Shown one piece after another: positions 1 through 5,616 of a stretch of DNA of 12,851 bases. Position 1 is the stretch's first letter. Each line of letters begins with the position of its first letter. A model generated the notes under the pieces. It was not told the DNA's origin. It saw nothing but the letters and a program-made list of their open reading frames with translations, and searched no databases. The stretch comes from Pseudomonadota bacterium. Its GTDB lineage: Bacteria > Pseudomonadota > Gammaproteobacteria > Burkholderiales > Burkholderiaceae_B. The position numbers and the translations under genes are program-made. The DNA lies in the NCBI GenBank assembly GCA_023437255.1, contig JAEZGR010000264.1, positions 1 through 12,851 on the forward strand. The letters run 5' to 3'.

Positions 1-1
1 T

Positions 2-763
2 GCCGGCACCGCCATCGGTAATCATTATGTAGCCAAGGCCCCGGCCGACGGCTACACCTTGTTGTTTGCGGCAGCCCCCTACTCCACGCTCGAAGCGCTC
101 AATGGCAAGCTGAGCTACGACCCCAACAAGGACCTCCTGCCCGTGGCCAAGGTCGCCGCCGCGCCCCTGTTTCTGATCGTCAATGCCGACAGCCCCTACA
201 AGACGGTCCAGGACCTCGTCCGGGCCGGCAGCGAAAAGCCTGAAGGCCTGACCATGGGGTCGCCCGGCCACGGCTCTTTGCCGCACCTTTCACAGGAGCT
301 GTTTCTGCGCGATGCAGGGGTAAAGGGCGTGGTCGTTCAGTACAAGGGCGACGTCGCGGCCTACACCGATCTGATTGCAGGCCGGCTCGATGCCACGCTG
401 ACCGCCATCACCGCAGCGTTGCCGCATATTGAAGCCGGCAAGCTGCGCGTACTGGGCGTGGCGTCGGAGCAGCCCAGCGCAATCTACCCCGACGCCAAGC
501 CACTGAAGGATCAGGGCCTGGCCAACGTGGTGGCTTCGGGCTGGTACGGATTCATGGTGCCGGCAGGCACCGACCAGGCGAGCATCGACCGGCTCGACAA
601 GGAAATCAACGAGATTCTGCAGCAGCCCGAGGTCAAGCAGCGCATGCTGAGCATGGGTCTGGAGATCACAGCCGGTGATCAGAAGGAGTTCCAGCGCTTC
701 ATTCAGTCGGAAATGCAGAAATGGGCGGGCGTGATCAAGGACGCCGGCATCAAGGCCCAATAA
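2..763 (+). CDS. Bug/TctC-family periplasmic solute-binding receptor (5' end outside window)
   Basis: This is the 3' part of a tripartite tricarboxylate transporter receptor of the Bug family. These periplasmic proteins bind carboxylates or other small acids and present them to TctAB-type permeases or to sensors. The reading frame is open from base 2, before any start codon, so the gene begins upstream; the visible codons give about 253 residues of a family usually near 320. The missing part is the signal peptide and the first beta-strand region. Visible family hallmarks are the AKAPADGYTLL stretch near the left edge, a DLLPVAKVAAAPLFLIVN segment, the GLTMGSPGHGSLPHL loop, the YKGDVAAYTDLIAGRLDA segment and the GWYGFMVPAGT segment. 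It ends in TAA at 761-763. No permease genes are visible downstream, which is common because many Bug receptors are orphans. The ligand cannot be read from the sequence. Confidence 0.93.
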   Translation, partial: AGTAIGNHYVAKAPADGYTLLFAAAPYSTLEALNGKLSYDPNKDLLPVAKVAAAPLFLIVNADSPYKTVQDLVRAGSEKPEGLTMGSPGHGSLPHLSQELFLRDAGVKGVVVQYKGDVAAYTDLIAGRLDATLTAITAALPHIEAGKLRVLGVASEQPSAIYPDAKPLKDQGLANVVASGWYGFMVPAGTDQASIDRLDKEINEILQQPEVKQRMLSMGLEITAGDQKEFQRFIQSEMQKWAGVIKDAGIKAQ

Positions 764-779
764 GTTTCTTCGCCTGCGC

Positions 780-808
780 CGCCGCGCCCCCATTTCGGGG
801 CAGCGGCG
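780..808 (+). terminator. Strong GC-rich hairpin after the Bug gene, without a T-tract
   Basis: Bases 780-790 pair with 797-808 (inner GCCCC/GGGGC, outer CGCCGC/GCGGCG, one bulged A at 802, 6-nt loop). The stem begins 16 bases after the receptor's TAA. No T-run follows on either strand, so this is not a canonical intrinsic terminator. It may be an mRNA 3'-end stabiliser, a Rho-associated structure or a weak terminator. Confidence 0.4.
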
Positions 809-809
809 C

Positions 810-815
810 TATAGT
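810..815 (+). promoter_or_regulatory. Possible -10 element (TATAGT) for the FMN reductase gene
   Basis: TATAGT lies just after the hairpin and about 35 bases before the ATG at 851. No recognisable -35 hexamer sits 16-18 bases upstream; that stretch is the C-rich arm of the hairpin. If real, transcription would start near 822, which would exclude the in-frame ATG at 821. This is a weak, single-element call. Confidence 0.25.
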
Positions 816-838
816 GGCTCATGGCGTCCACCTTTTTG

Positions 839-844
839 AAGGAG
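839..844 (+). promoter_or_regulatory. Ribosome binding site deciding the FMN reductase start
   Basis: AAGGAG sits six bases before the ATG at 851. The earlier in-frame ATG at 821 has no Shine-Dalgarno sequence and would add ten residues (starting MASTFLKEKN) in front of the MSQYKVGYFVGS flavodoxin-like start, so 851 is chosen. Confidence 0.75.
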
Positions 845-850
845 AAGAAC

Positions 851-1423
851 ATGAGCCAGTACAAAGTCGGATACTTCGTAGGCAGCCTGTCCAGTACCTC
901 CATCAACCGCCTGCTGGCGAAAGCCCTGGTCGGCTTGGCGCCCGAGGGGCTCGAACTGGTGGAGATTCCCATCCGCGATCTTCCGCTGTACAGCCAGGAC
1001 TACGACGATGATTTCCCGCCCGTTGCCCGCGCCTTCAAAGAAGCGATCGCCGAGGTCGATGCCATTCTGTTCGTCACCCCGGAATACAACCGCAGCATTC
1101 CAGGCGGTCTGAAGAACGCCATAGACTGGGCCACGCGCCCCTGGGGGCGCAACTCGTTCACCCGCAAACCGTCAGCCATTATCGGTACTTCACCGGGTGC
1201 AATCGGCACGGCACTGGCCCAGGCGCAGCTGCGCAACGTGCTGTGCTTCTGCAACTCGCCCTTGTTGAACACAGTCGAGGCCTATATTCAGTTTCGACCG
1301 GGTCTCATCAACGAAGCCGGCGAGGTGAGCGACGAAAAGACGCAGCAATTCCTGCGCAATTACATGAAGGAATTCCAGACCTTCATCACTCGGGTTTTGA
1401 GCGTGCTGCCACGCGAGCCCTGA
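851..1423 (+). CDS. NAD(P)H-dependent FMN reductase (ChrR/azoreductase-like flavoprotein)
   Basis: This is a 190-residue soluble flavodoxin-fold protein of the NADPH-dependent FMN reductase family. Members use NAD(P)H to reduce FMN, quinones, azo dyes or chromate, usually by two-electron transfer that avoids radical formation. The FMN-phosphate loop GSLSSTSINR is at residues 11-20, directly after the first beta strand. The family signature PEYNRSIPGGLKNAIDW is at 77-93, and a GTSPGAIGT loop at 112-120 contributes to the flavin pocket. Length is normal for the family. The gene follows the Bug receptor by 87 bases on the same strand, with a hairpin and a possible -10 between them, so it may be transcribed separately. 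It faces the cytochrome c gene tail to tail with an 18-base gap. The physiological substrate is unknown; 'chromate reductase' or 'quinone reductase' annotations would be equally homology-based. Confidence 0.92.
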   Translation: MSQYKVGYFVGSLSSTSINRLLAKALVGLAPEGLELVEIPIRDLPLYSQDYDDDFPPVARAFKEAIAEVDAILFVTPEYNRSIPGGLKNAIDWATRPWGRNSFTRKPSAIIGTSPGAIGTALAQAQLRNVLCFCNSPLLNTVEAYIQFRPGLINEAGEVSDEKTQQFLRNYMKEFQTFITRVLSVLPREP

Positions 1424-1441
1424 AGGCAGCAAGCCCGCCCC

Positions 1442-1930
1442 TCAACGCGCTCCACCCTGCCAGTGATTGCGATTCACCTCGTCGTGCAATGCGCGTATGT
1501 CTTCAGGCCAGGTGCTTTTTATGTACGCCAGCACCGCAATGATGTCTTCATCGCTCAATATGCCCGCGTAGGCGGGCATGTCGCTTTCGTAGCCCTTTGG
1601 TGCAGTGCGCCCGGGTACCAGGCCATTGCGGGTCATGTCGAATAGCTGCGAATCGGGATGGTGCCAGGTGTGACCGCTGAGGTCATGCGGCGGCGCGGGC
1701 AGGCGGCCGTCGGCACGACGTTCACGCCAATTGGGTTGCCCTTCCAGATTTGCGCCGTGGCACGCCGCACAGTGGCTTTGGTACAGCGCCCGGCCCGCCT
1801 GCACACGCTGCGGGTCGGTGGTGTCGATGTAAAAGCCGGCAGGCATCCGGCTTGCTTTACGGAAATCGTTGGCGATGCCTATCGCCGCAATGACGAGCAT
1901 GATGACAATACCTATGAATACGGGTCTCAT
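1442..1930 (-). CDS. Membrane-anchored monohaem c-type cytochrome
   Basis: This is a 162-residue class I cytochrome c. A hydrophobic N-terminal segment (residues 3-20) with no obvious signal-peptidase site suggests a signal anchor, with the haem domain in the periplasm. The haem-binding motif CAACH is at 54-58 and the likely axial methionine is M118 in the DMPAYAGILSDEDI segment. The C-terminal helix IIAVLAYIKSTWP is the usual last helix of this fold. The pattern (ALYQSHCAACHG, then a GLVPGR loop and an MPAYAGILSD helix start) resembles small electron-carrier cytochromes found alone or near oxidases and dehydrogenases. No terminal oxidase or dehydrogenase lies beside it here, so its redox partner is unknown. 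The start is the ATG at 1930, preceded by AGGTG. It is divergent from the cupin gene across about 100 bases. Confidence 0.92.
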   Translation of the reverse strand: MRPVFIGIVIMLVIAAIGIANDFRKASRMPAGFYIDTTDPQRVQAGRALYQSHCAACHGANLEGQPNWRERRADGRLPAPPHDLSGHTWHHPDSQLFDMTRNGLVPGRTAPKGYESDMPAYAGILSDEDIIAVLAYIKSTWPEDIRALHDEVNRNHWQGGAR

Positions 1931-1962
1931 CGGTCACCTGCAGTCATGCATTGATTGCGTGC

Positions 1963-1995
1963 ACCACCGTGCAGCCGCCTGCGGGACACGGTGGT
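1963..1995. promoter_or_regulatory. Perfect 9-bp inverted repeat in the cytochrome/cupin divergent region
   Basis: ACCACCGTG (1963-1971) is the exact reverse complement of CACGGTGGT (1987-1995). The 15-base spacer itself contains a small CCGC/GCGG stem. The right arm abuts a possible -10 (TAATAT, 1995-2000) for the rightward cupin gene. It could be an operator for a dimeric regulator acting on either gene, or an RNA hairpin near a transcript start. The regulator is unknown. Confidence 0.35.
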
Positions 1996-2000
1996 AATAT
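1995..2000 (+). promoter_or_regulatory. Possible -10 element (TAATAT) for the cupin gene
   Basis: TAATAT lies 33 bases before the GTG at 2033, a reasonable distance for a short leader. No good -35 is visible 17 bases upstream, where the inverted repeat lies, so the promoter could depend on an activator or the call may be wrong. Confidence 0.3.
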
Positions 2001-2020
2001 CAGAACAACCTGTCTTAAAG

Positions 2021-2025
2021 AGGAG
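2021..2025 (+). promoter_or_regulatory. Ribosome binding site deciding the cupin start
   Basis: AGGAG in an A-rich context ends seven bases before the GTG at 2033. The frame is open further upstream (to 1955), but that extension crosses the inverted repeat and the candidate -10 and has no Shine-Dalgarno sequence, so GTG 2033 is the likely start. Confidence 0.7.
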
Positions 2026-2032
2026 TACTCGC

Positions 2033-2422
2033 GTGAAAGGCTTTGTAGAGAACATTGAAAAACTCACCGTCGAGAACGACAACTTCCGCAAGGTGCTGTA
2101 CACCGGCAAACACATGCAGCTGGTGCTCATGACCTTGCAAGCCGGCGAGGAAATCGGTGCCGAGGTTCATGAAGAACATGACCAGTTCTTTCGCATCGAA
2201 GAAGGCAAGGGGCGCGTCACGATCGACGACAACAGCTACGACGTTGAAGATGACGACGCCATTATCGTGCCGGCCGGTGCCCGCCACAATGTCATCAACA
2301 CTGGCGACGAGCCGCTGCGCCTTTACACCCTGTACGGCCCGCCCGAGCATCGCGACGGCGTGATTCACCCGACAAAAGCCGACGAGTCCGAAGAGCATTT
2401 CGACGGCAAGACAACCGAATAA
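2033..2422 (+). CDS. Small single-domain cupin protein
   Basis: This 129-residue protein folds as one conserved cupin barrel, probably cytoplasmic. Cupin motif 1 is seen as AEVHEEHDQFFRIEEGKG (residues 43-60) with H46 and H49 as candidate metal ligands. The position often held by the metal-binding glutamate lies in an HDQFFR run, where Q51 is the most likely replacement, as in a subgroup of stand-alone cupins. Motif 2 is PAGARHNVINTG (80-91), with H85 as the last ligand, followed by YTLYGPPEH. The acidic, polar tail after residue 110 looks disordered. Family members range from sugar-phosphate isomerases to dioxygenases and pure binding proteins, so the activity cannot be named. The GTG start is set by the AGGAG site. 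An intrinsic terminator follows 22 bases after the stop, so this is probably a one-gene transcript. Confidence 0.88.
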   Translation: MKGFVENIEKLTVENDNFRKVLYTGKHMQLVLMTLQAGEEIGAEVHEEHDQFFRIEEGKGRVTIDDNSYDVEDDDAIIVPAGARHNVINTGDEPLRLYTLYGPPEHRDGVIHPTKADESEEHFDGKTTE

Positions 2423-2444
2423 AGCGGCTGAACAGTGCCAGCTC

Positions 2445-2477
2445 AACCCCGATCTGCCACTGGCAATCGGGGTTTTT
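2445..2477 (+). terminator. Rho-independent terminator of the cupin gene
   Basis: AACCCCGAT (2445-2453) pairs with ATCGGGGTT (2466-2474). The stem continues as TGCC/GGCA after a single bulged C, with a very short loop, and a run of five T (2473-2477) follows. Only the plus strand has the T-tract, so it serves the cupin gene rather than the converging DUF411 gene. Confidence 0.85.
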
Positions 2478-2518
2478 CATGCCCGTCGACAGGCGTGGCC
2501 AGCGGCATGCGTGGCCAG

Positions 2519-2935
2519 TTAGTCGCGTGAATAAGGTCTGCCCAGGAAATCCACCGTGATCAGGTTGCCGTCCATGGGGCCCATGCCGGGTGAATTGACC
2601 GGCATGCCCGGCGCCGCAACCCCCTTGACCGAGGGATCCAGCAGCATCTTGCGAACGGCATTGGCAGGAACGTGGCCCTCGATGATCTGGCCGGTGGCGT
2701 CGACACGGGCGGTGTGACATGAAGCCAGTTGCATGGGCACGCCATGCGCGATTTTCACACCGGCCATGTCGCCAGACTGGTGCACTTTCACTTCGAAGCC
2801 GTTCTGGCGCATGTGTTCGGCCCAACCGCCGCAACAACCGCAGTTGGGGTCCTGATGCATGGTGATCGCAGTGCCGGCCGCAGCCTGCCCCAAACCATAC
2901 GCTGCAAGGGCCAGCGCCAGAAATATTTTCTTCAT
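2519..2935 (-). CDS. Secreted DUF411 cysteine-rich, probable metal-binding protein
   Basis: This 138-residue protein has a Sec-type signal peptide (MKKIFLALALAAYGLGQAAA, cleavage likely near residue 20), so it is periplasmic or exported. The mature part opens with the DUF411 hallmark DPNCGCCGGWAEHMRQNGFE, with C32, C34 and C35. Further conserved features are SCHTA (C73, H74), EGHVPA (H88) and the GMPVNSPGM segment near 110-118. DUF411 proteins are commonly linked to copper handling; the cysteine and histidine pattern fits Cu binding, but no copper genes are adjacent here. The start is placed at the ATG at 2935, because the upstream extension to 2971 would put twelve polar residues before the signal peptide. 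The gene follows the acylphosphatase stop by 45 bases on the same strand and may be cotranscribed. Confidence 0.88.
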   Translation of the reverse strand: MKKIFLALALAAYGLGQAAAGTAITMHQDPNCGCCGGWAEHMRQNGFEVKVHQSGDMAGVKIAHGVPMQLASCHTARVDATGQIIEGHVPANAVRKMLLDPSVKGVAAPGMPVNSPGMGPMDGNLITVDFLGRPYSRD

Positions 2936-2957
2936 GTCTCTGCTCAGTTCATAAGTG

Positions 2958-2976
2958 GCCGCGCATGGCACGCGGC
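2958..2976 (-). promoter_or_regulatory. Intercistronic hairpin between acylphosphatase and DUF411 genes
   Basis: GCCGCG and CGCGGC form a perfect 6-bp GC stem around a 7-base loop. It begins just after the acylphosphatase stop and ends about 22 bases before the DUF411 ATG. No T-run follows, so it is not a standard terminator. It may affect message stability or translation of the downstream gene. Confidence 0.3.
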
Positions 2977-2980
2977 AATT

Positions 2981-3277
2981 TCATATCTGCTCGAAGCGGT
3001 CGTAATGTCGTTCGTCATGCACATCGCGCGTTTCAACGCTTTCGACGCGCGCCGGGCGCGGCCCCACATGCAGCCAGGACAGCATCTTGTCGATGACGTC
3101 GTGCGGCCCCTGCAGCAGCGCTTCCACCGACCCGTCTTCAAGGTTGCGTACCCAGCCGGTGACTCCCAGGCTGTGCGCCTGGCGTACCGTGGACATACGG
3201 AATCCGACTCCCTGAACCTTGCCCGTGATTCGGGCGACCAACGTTTCGACGGGAGCGGAAGGTGAAAGCTTCTTCAT
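2981..3277 (-). CDS. Acylphosphatase
   Basis: This small cytosolic enzyme (98 residues, normal for the family) hydrolyses carboxyl-phosphate bonds such as those of acetyl phosphate or 1,3-bisphosphoglycerate. The active-site signature GKVQGVGFR is at residues 19-27, with R27 as the phosphate-binding arginine. The second signature GWVRNLEDGSVEA starts at residue 41 and contributes the catalytic asparagine N45. The rest follows the ferredoxin-like alpha/beta acylphosphatase fold, with VEALLQGP and the late strand of the family. No good Shine-Dalgarno sequence is visible before the ATG at 3277. The gene starts 24 bases after the GH15 stop on the same strand, so translation probably depends on cotranscription. 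The usual symbol would be acyP, but nothing in the context supports a more specific role. Confidence 0.93.
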   Translation of the reverse strand: MKKLSPSAPVETLVARITGKVQGVGFRMSTVRQAHSLGVTGWVRNLEDGSVEALLQGPHDVIDKMLSWLHVGPRPARVESVETRDVHDERHYDRFEQI

Positions 3278-3301
3278 GTTGCATTCAAGGCGCGTGCGGC
3301 G

Positions 3302-5101
3302 CTAGGTATGGGCCCGCTCGGCGGCCGGTGCCTGACCGCGGCGATACAGATTCAAAGCGGTGTCGATGATACCCACATGGCTGAATGCTTGTGGAAAGTT
3401 GCCCAGCATGCGCCCCAACTGTGGATCGTACTGCTCCGATAGCAGCCCCACATCGTTGCATAACGACGTGAGCCGCTCGAACAGGGCCTGTGCTTCGGCA
3501 TAACGCCCCTGCAGCACATACACGTCGGCCAACCAGAAGGAACAGGCCAAAAAGACGCCTTCGCCGGGCGGCAACCCATCGACACCGGACTCGGTTTCGT
3601 AGCGCAATAGTAACCCGCCACGCATGAGGCGCTGCTCGATGGCCGCCACTGTTCCCACGACACGCGGGTCATTGGGCGGCAGAAAGCCGGTGAGCACGAT
3701 GTGCAGCAGACTTGCGTCGAGCGCCCGGCTGCCATAGTGCTGGACGAAGGTGTTGCGCTCGCTGTCGTAGCCTTTCTCGCAGATTTCGTTGCGGATCTGG
3801 TTGCCAATGCGACGGCAATTGTGCGCGAAGCGGCCTCCGTTGGACATGCTGGAGGCGACCGTCGCGATACGGTCGAACGCCACCCAGGCCATGACCTTGG
3901 AGTGCACGAAGTGCTGGGGTTCAGCGCGGATCTCCCAGATCCCTTCATCGGGGCGGCGCCATGCCTGCTCCAGAAAAGGAACGATGACCTGCGCGATGGC
4001 CTCGATACGCGGATGCGGCGGCAGGTGGCCGCGTATGGCCTGTGCCATCGCGTCGGCGACTTCGCCGTAGATGTCCAGCTGAGTCTGGGTGGCGGCCGCA
4101 TTGCCGATCCGTGCCGGGCGCGAGTTTTCATAACCCGACAGCCAGGGAATCTCGAATTCCGGCAGGTGCCGTTCGCCGGCCAGACCATACATGATCTGCA
4201 TCTGCGAGGGGCTGCCCGCCACGGAGCGCGTCAGCCAGTTGCGCCAGGCTTCGGCCTCGTCGAAATAGCCCAGGTTCATGAAGGCCAGCAGGGTCATGGT
4301 GGCGTCACGCAGCCAGCAGTAACGGTAGTCCCAGTTGCGCTCCCCTCCCAGCATCTCGGGCAGCGAGGTTGTGGGAGCAGCGACGATGCCGCCGGTGGGC
4401 TGATAGGTCAGCGCCTTCAATGTGATCAGCGAGCGCTTGACCAGGGCGCTCCACTGCCCCACGTCGGGACATCGGTCGGAGAACTCGCGCCAGAAGTAAT
4501 TCGTGCTGGCCAGCGCCGCGCCGAAATCATAAGGTTCGCAGACGTGCTCATGCGACGGCTGATGCGAAAGCGTGAACACCTTGCGTTGGCCCGCGTGCAC
4601 CGTGAAGTCGGCGTGGCTGTGCTGGTCGTGTGAAATCAGGGGGGTGGTACTGTGCAGAACCAGCATGTCGGGGCCTGCAACCGCTGTATAACAGCCCTCT
4701 CCGTGCTTTTCGAGCCAGGGCACCACCCGCCCGTAGCCGAACCGGATGATGAGTTCCATGTGGAAATCCACGCGACCTTCGACACCCACCACCATGCGCG
4801 CGACACTGGAGTGAGAGAGCGTGGTGGGCATGAAGTCGATCAGCTTGGCGACCCCCGTGTCGGTTTCGAAGATCGTTTCCAGAATCAGCGTGCCGTCTTC
4901 GTACGCGCGCGAAACACGGCGGATGTCTCCGGCGGGCCGGATGCTCCATCGACCATTCTCGGGCGTGCCCAACAAAGCCGCAAAGCAGGCAGACGAGTCA
5001 AAACGGGGAAAGCAGAGCCAGTCGATCGAACCTTCACGCGAAACCAGTGCTGCCGTGCGGCAGTTCCCAAGCATTGCATAGTCTTCTATTCTCGCTGCCA
5101 C
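3302..5101 (-). CDS. Glycoside hydrolase family 15 protein (glucoamylase/trehalase-like)
   Basis: This 599-residue cytoplasmic-type protein has no signal peptide and the two-part build of bacterial GH15 enzymes. An N-terminal beta-sandwich domain (about residues 1-215, opening ARIEDYAMLGNCRTAALVSR) is followed by an (alpha/alpha)6 catalytic barrel. Barrel signatures are ERNWDYRYCWLRDATM (254-269), GYENSRPARIGNAAATQ (323-339) and HSKVMAWVAFDR (400-411). The likely catalytic acids are E390 in GIWEIR and E556 in LLSEQYD. Family members are inverting glucosidases acting on alpha-glucans; several bacterial ones with this architecture are trehalases. Substrate choice between trehalose and malto-oligosaccharide cannot be settled from sequence. 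The start is a GTG at 5101 preceded by AGGA, and it matches the conserved N-terminus. It heads the GH15-acylphosphatase-DUF411 leftward set and is divergent from usp. Homologues commonly lie near zwf and 6-phosphogluconate dehydrogenase genes, as here. Confidence 0.92.
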   Translation of the reverse strand: MAARIEDYAMLGNCRTAALVSREGSIDWLCFPRFDSSACFAALLGTPENGRWSIRPAGDIRRVSRAYEDGTLILETIFETDTGVAKLIDFMPTTLSHSSVARMVVGVEGRVDFHMELIIRFGYGRVVPWLEKHGEGCYTAVAGPDMLVLHSTTPLISHDQHSHADFTVHAGQRKVFTLSHQPSHEHVCEPYDFGAALASTNYFWREFSDRCPDVGQWSALVKRSLITLKALTYQPTGGIVAAPTTSLPEMLGGERNWDYRYCWLRDATMTLLAFMNLGYFDEAEAWRNWLTRSVAGSPSQMQIMYGLAGERHLPEFEIPWLSGYENSRPARIGNAAATQTQLDIYGEVADAMAQAIRGHLPPHPRIEAIAQVIVPFLEQAWRRPDEGIWEIRAEPQHFVHSKVMAWVAFDRIATVASSMSNGGRFAHNCRRIGNQIRNEICEKGYDSERNTFVQHYGSRALDASLLHIVLTGFLPPNDPRVVGTVAAIEQRLMRGGLLLRYETESGVDGLPPGEGVFLACSFWLADVYVLQGRYAEAQALFERLTSLCNDVGLLSEQYDPQLGRMLGNFPQAFSHVGIIDTALNLYRRGQAPAAERAHT

Positions 5102-5117
5102 GGTTCCTGCCTCTTAT

Positions 5118-5131
5118 TTGATTAAAATCAT
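5118..5131 (+). promoter_or_regulatory. FNR/ANR-type binding site upstream of usp
   Basis: TTGAT-TAAA-ATCAT matches the FNR/ANR/CRP-family oxygen-sensor consensus TTGAT-N4-ATCAA at nine of ten defined positions. A TAACAT element at 5153-5158 would place the usp transcription start near 5165. The box would then be centred close to -40, near the classical class II activator position (-41.5). For the divergent GH15 gene the box lies only about 23 bases before the GTG, where binding would more likely hinder than activate. Anaerobic induction of Usp proteins by FNR-type regulators is established in several bacteria. Confidence 0.6.
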
Positions 5132-5152
5132 CGTGCCATCCGTGTATATTCC

Positions 5153-5158
5153 TAACAT
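5153..5158 (+). promoter_or_regulatory. Possible -10 element of the usp promoter
   Basis: TAACAT is suitably spaced from the FNR-type box for class II activation. A second candidate, TATATT at 5145-5150, lies 21 bases from the TTGATT hexamer, too far for an ordinary sigma-70 promoter. Which one is used is undecided. Confidence 0.35.
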
Positions 5159-5190
5159 GGTGGGCGATTTTCTAAACTTTAGGGTCAACA

Positions 5191-5616
5191 ATGCAAACAA
5201 TTCTTCTTCCTGTCGACGGGTCCGAAAACTCGAGCCGCGCCGTTCATCGTGCGATCGAGCTCGTGAAGCAGTACGGAGACGCAAAGCTGCTGCTCATCAC
5301 GGCCTATCCGCCCATCGTGTCCGGTAACGTCAAGCGCTTCTTCTCTGCCGACGAAATCCAGTCTTTCTACCAAGAGGAAGGCCGTGCAGCGCTCGCTCCG
5401 GCCAAGGCCATCCTCGATGCGGCTGGCGTCGAGTACGAAGAAGAAATTCTGGTCGGCCCGGTGGCGCAGTCGATTGCCGACTATGCCAAGAAGAAGCAGG
5501 TCGACACGATCATCATGGGTACGCGCGGTCTGGGCGCTGTCACCGGTATGGTGCTCGGCTCGGTCACCACCAAGGTGCTGAGCATGGTCGATATGCCGGT
5601 ACTGCTGGTCAAGTAA
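5191..5616 (+). CDS. Universal stress protein (UspA family, ATP-binding type)
   Basis: This 141-residue single-domain Usp is of cytoplasmic type and probably dimeric. It begins with the standard [11 protein letters not shown] strand, with D9 as the conserved aspartate. The ATP-binding signature G-2X-G-9X-G-S is present as G110, G113, G123 and S124 in the [17 protein letters not shown] segment. It therefore belongs to the nucleotide-binding Usp group, which helps cells survive growth arrest, energy limitation and oxygen limitation. The ATG at 5191 follows AGGG at 5173-5190 range spacing typical of a modest Shine-Dalgarno site. The FNR-type box upstream suggests induction when oxygen falls. The last codons overlap the end of the convergent zwf gene by 8 bp, and no terminator is visible between them. 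Its cellular target is unknown, as for most Usp proteins. Confidence 0.94.
   Translation: MQTILLPVDGSENSSRAVHRAIELVKQYGDAKLLLITAYPPIVSGNVKRFFSADEIQSFYQEEGRAALAPAKAILDAAGVEYEEEILVGPVAQSIADYAKKKQVDTIIMGTRGLGAVTGMVLGSVTTKVLSMVDMPVLLVK

Noticed and set aside
1951..1964. TTGATTGCGTGCAC as a second FNR-type box near the cytochrome c gene
   Set aside because: Only the left half-site matches; the right half (expected ATCAA) is absent.
1955..2032. N-terminal extension of the cupin from 1955
   Set aside because: It would translate through the inverted repeat and candidate promoter, and the AGGAG before GTG 2033 is the only good ribosome site.
2493..2518. Direct repeat GCGTGGCCAG occurring twice between the cupin terminator and the DUF411 stop
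   Set aside because: Two copies of ten bases in a GC-rich gap are weak; there is no third copy, no flanking inverted repeat and no sign of a mobile element.
3701..4633. 310-codon plus-strand frame opposite the GH15 gene
   Set aside because: Same reason: it lies wholly within the GH15 gene, has no recognisable domain and no ribosome binding site.
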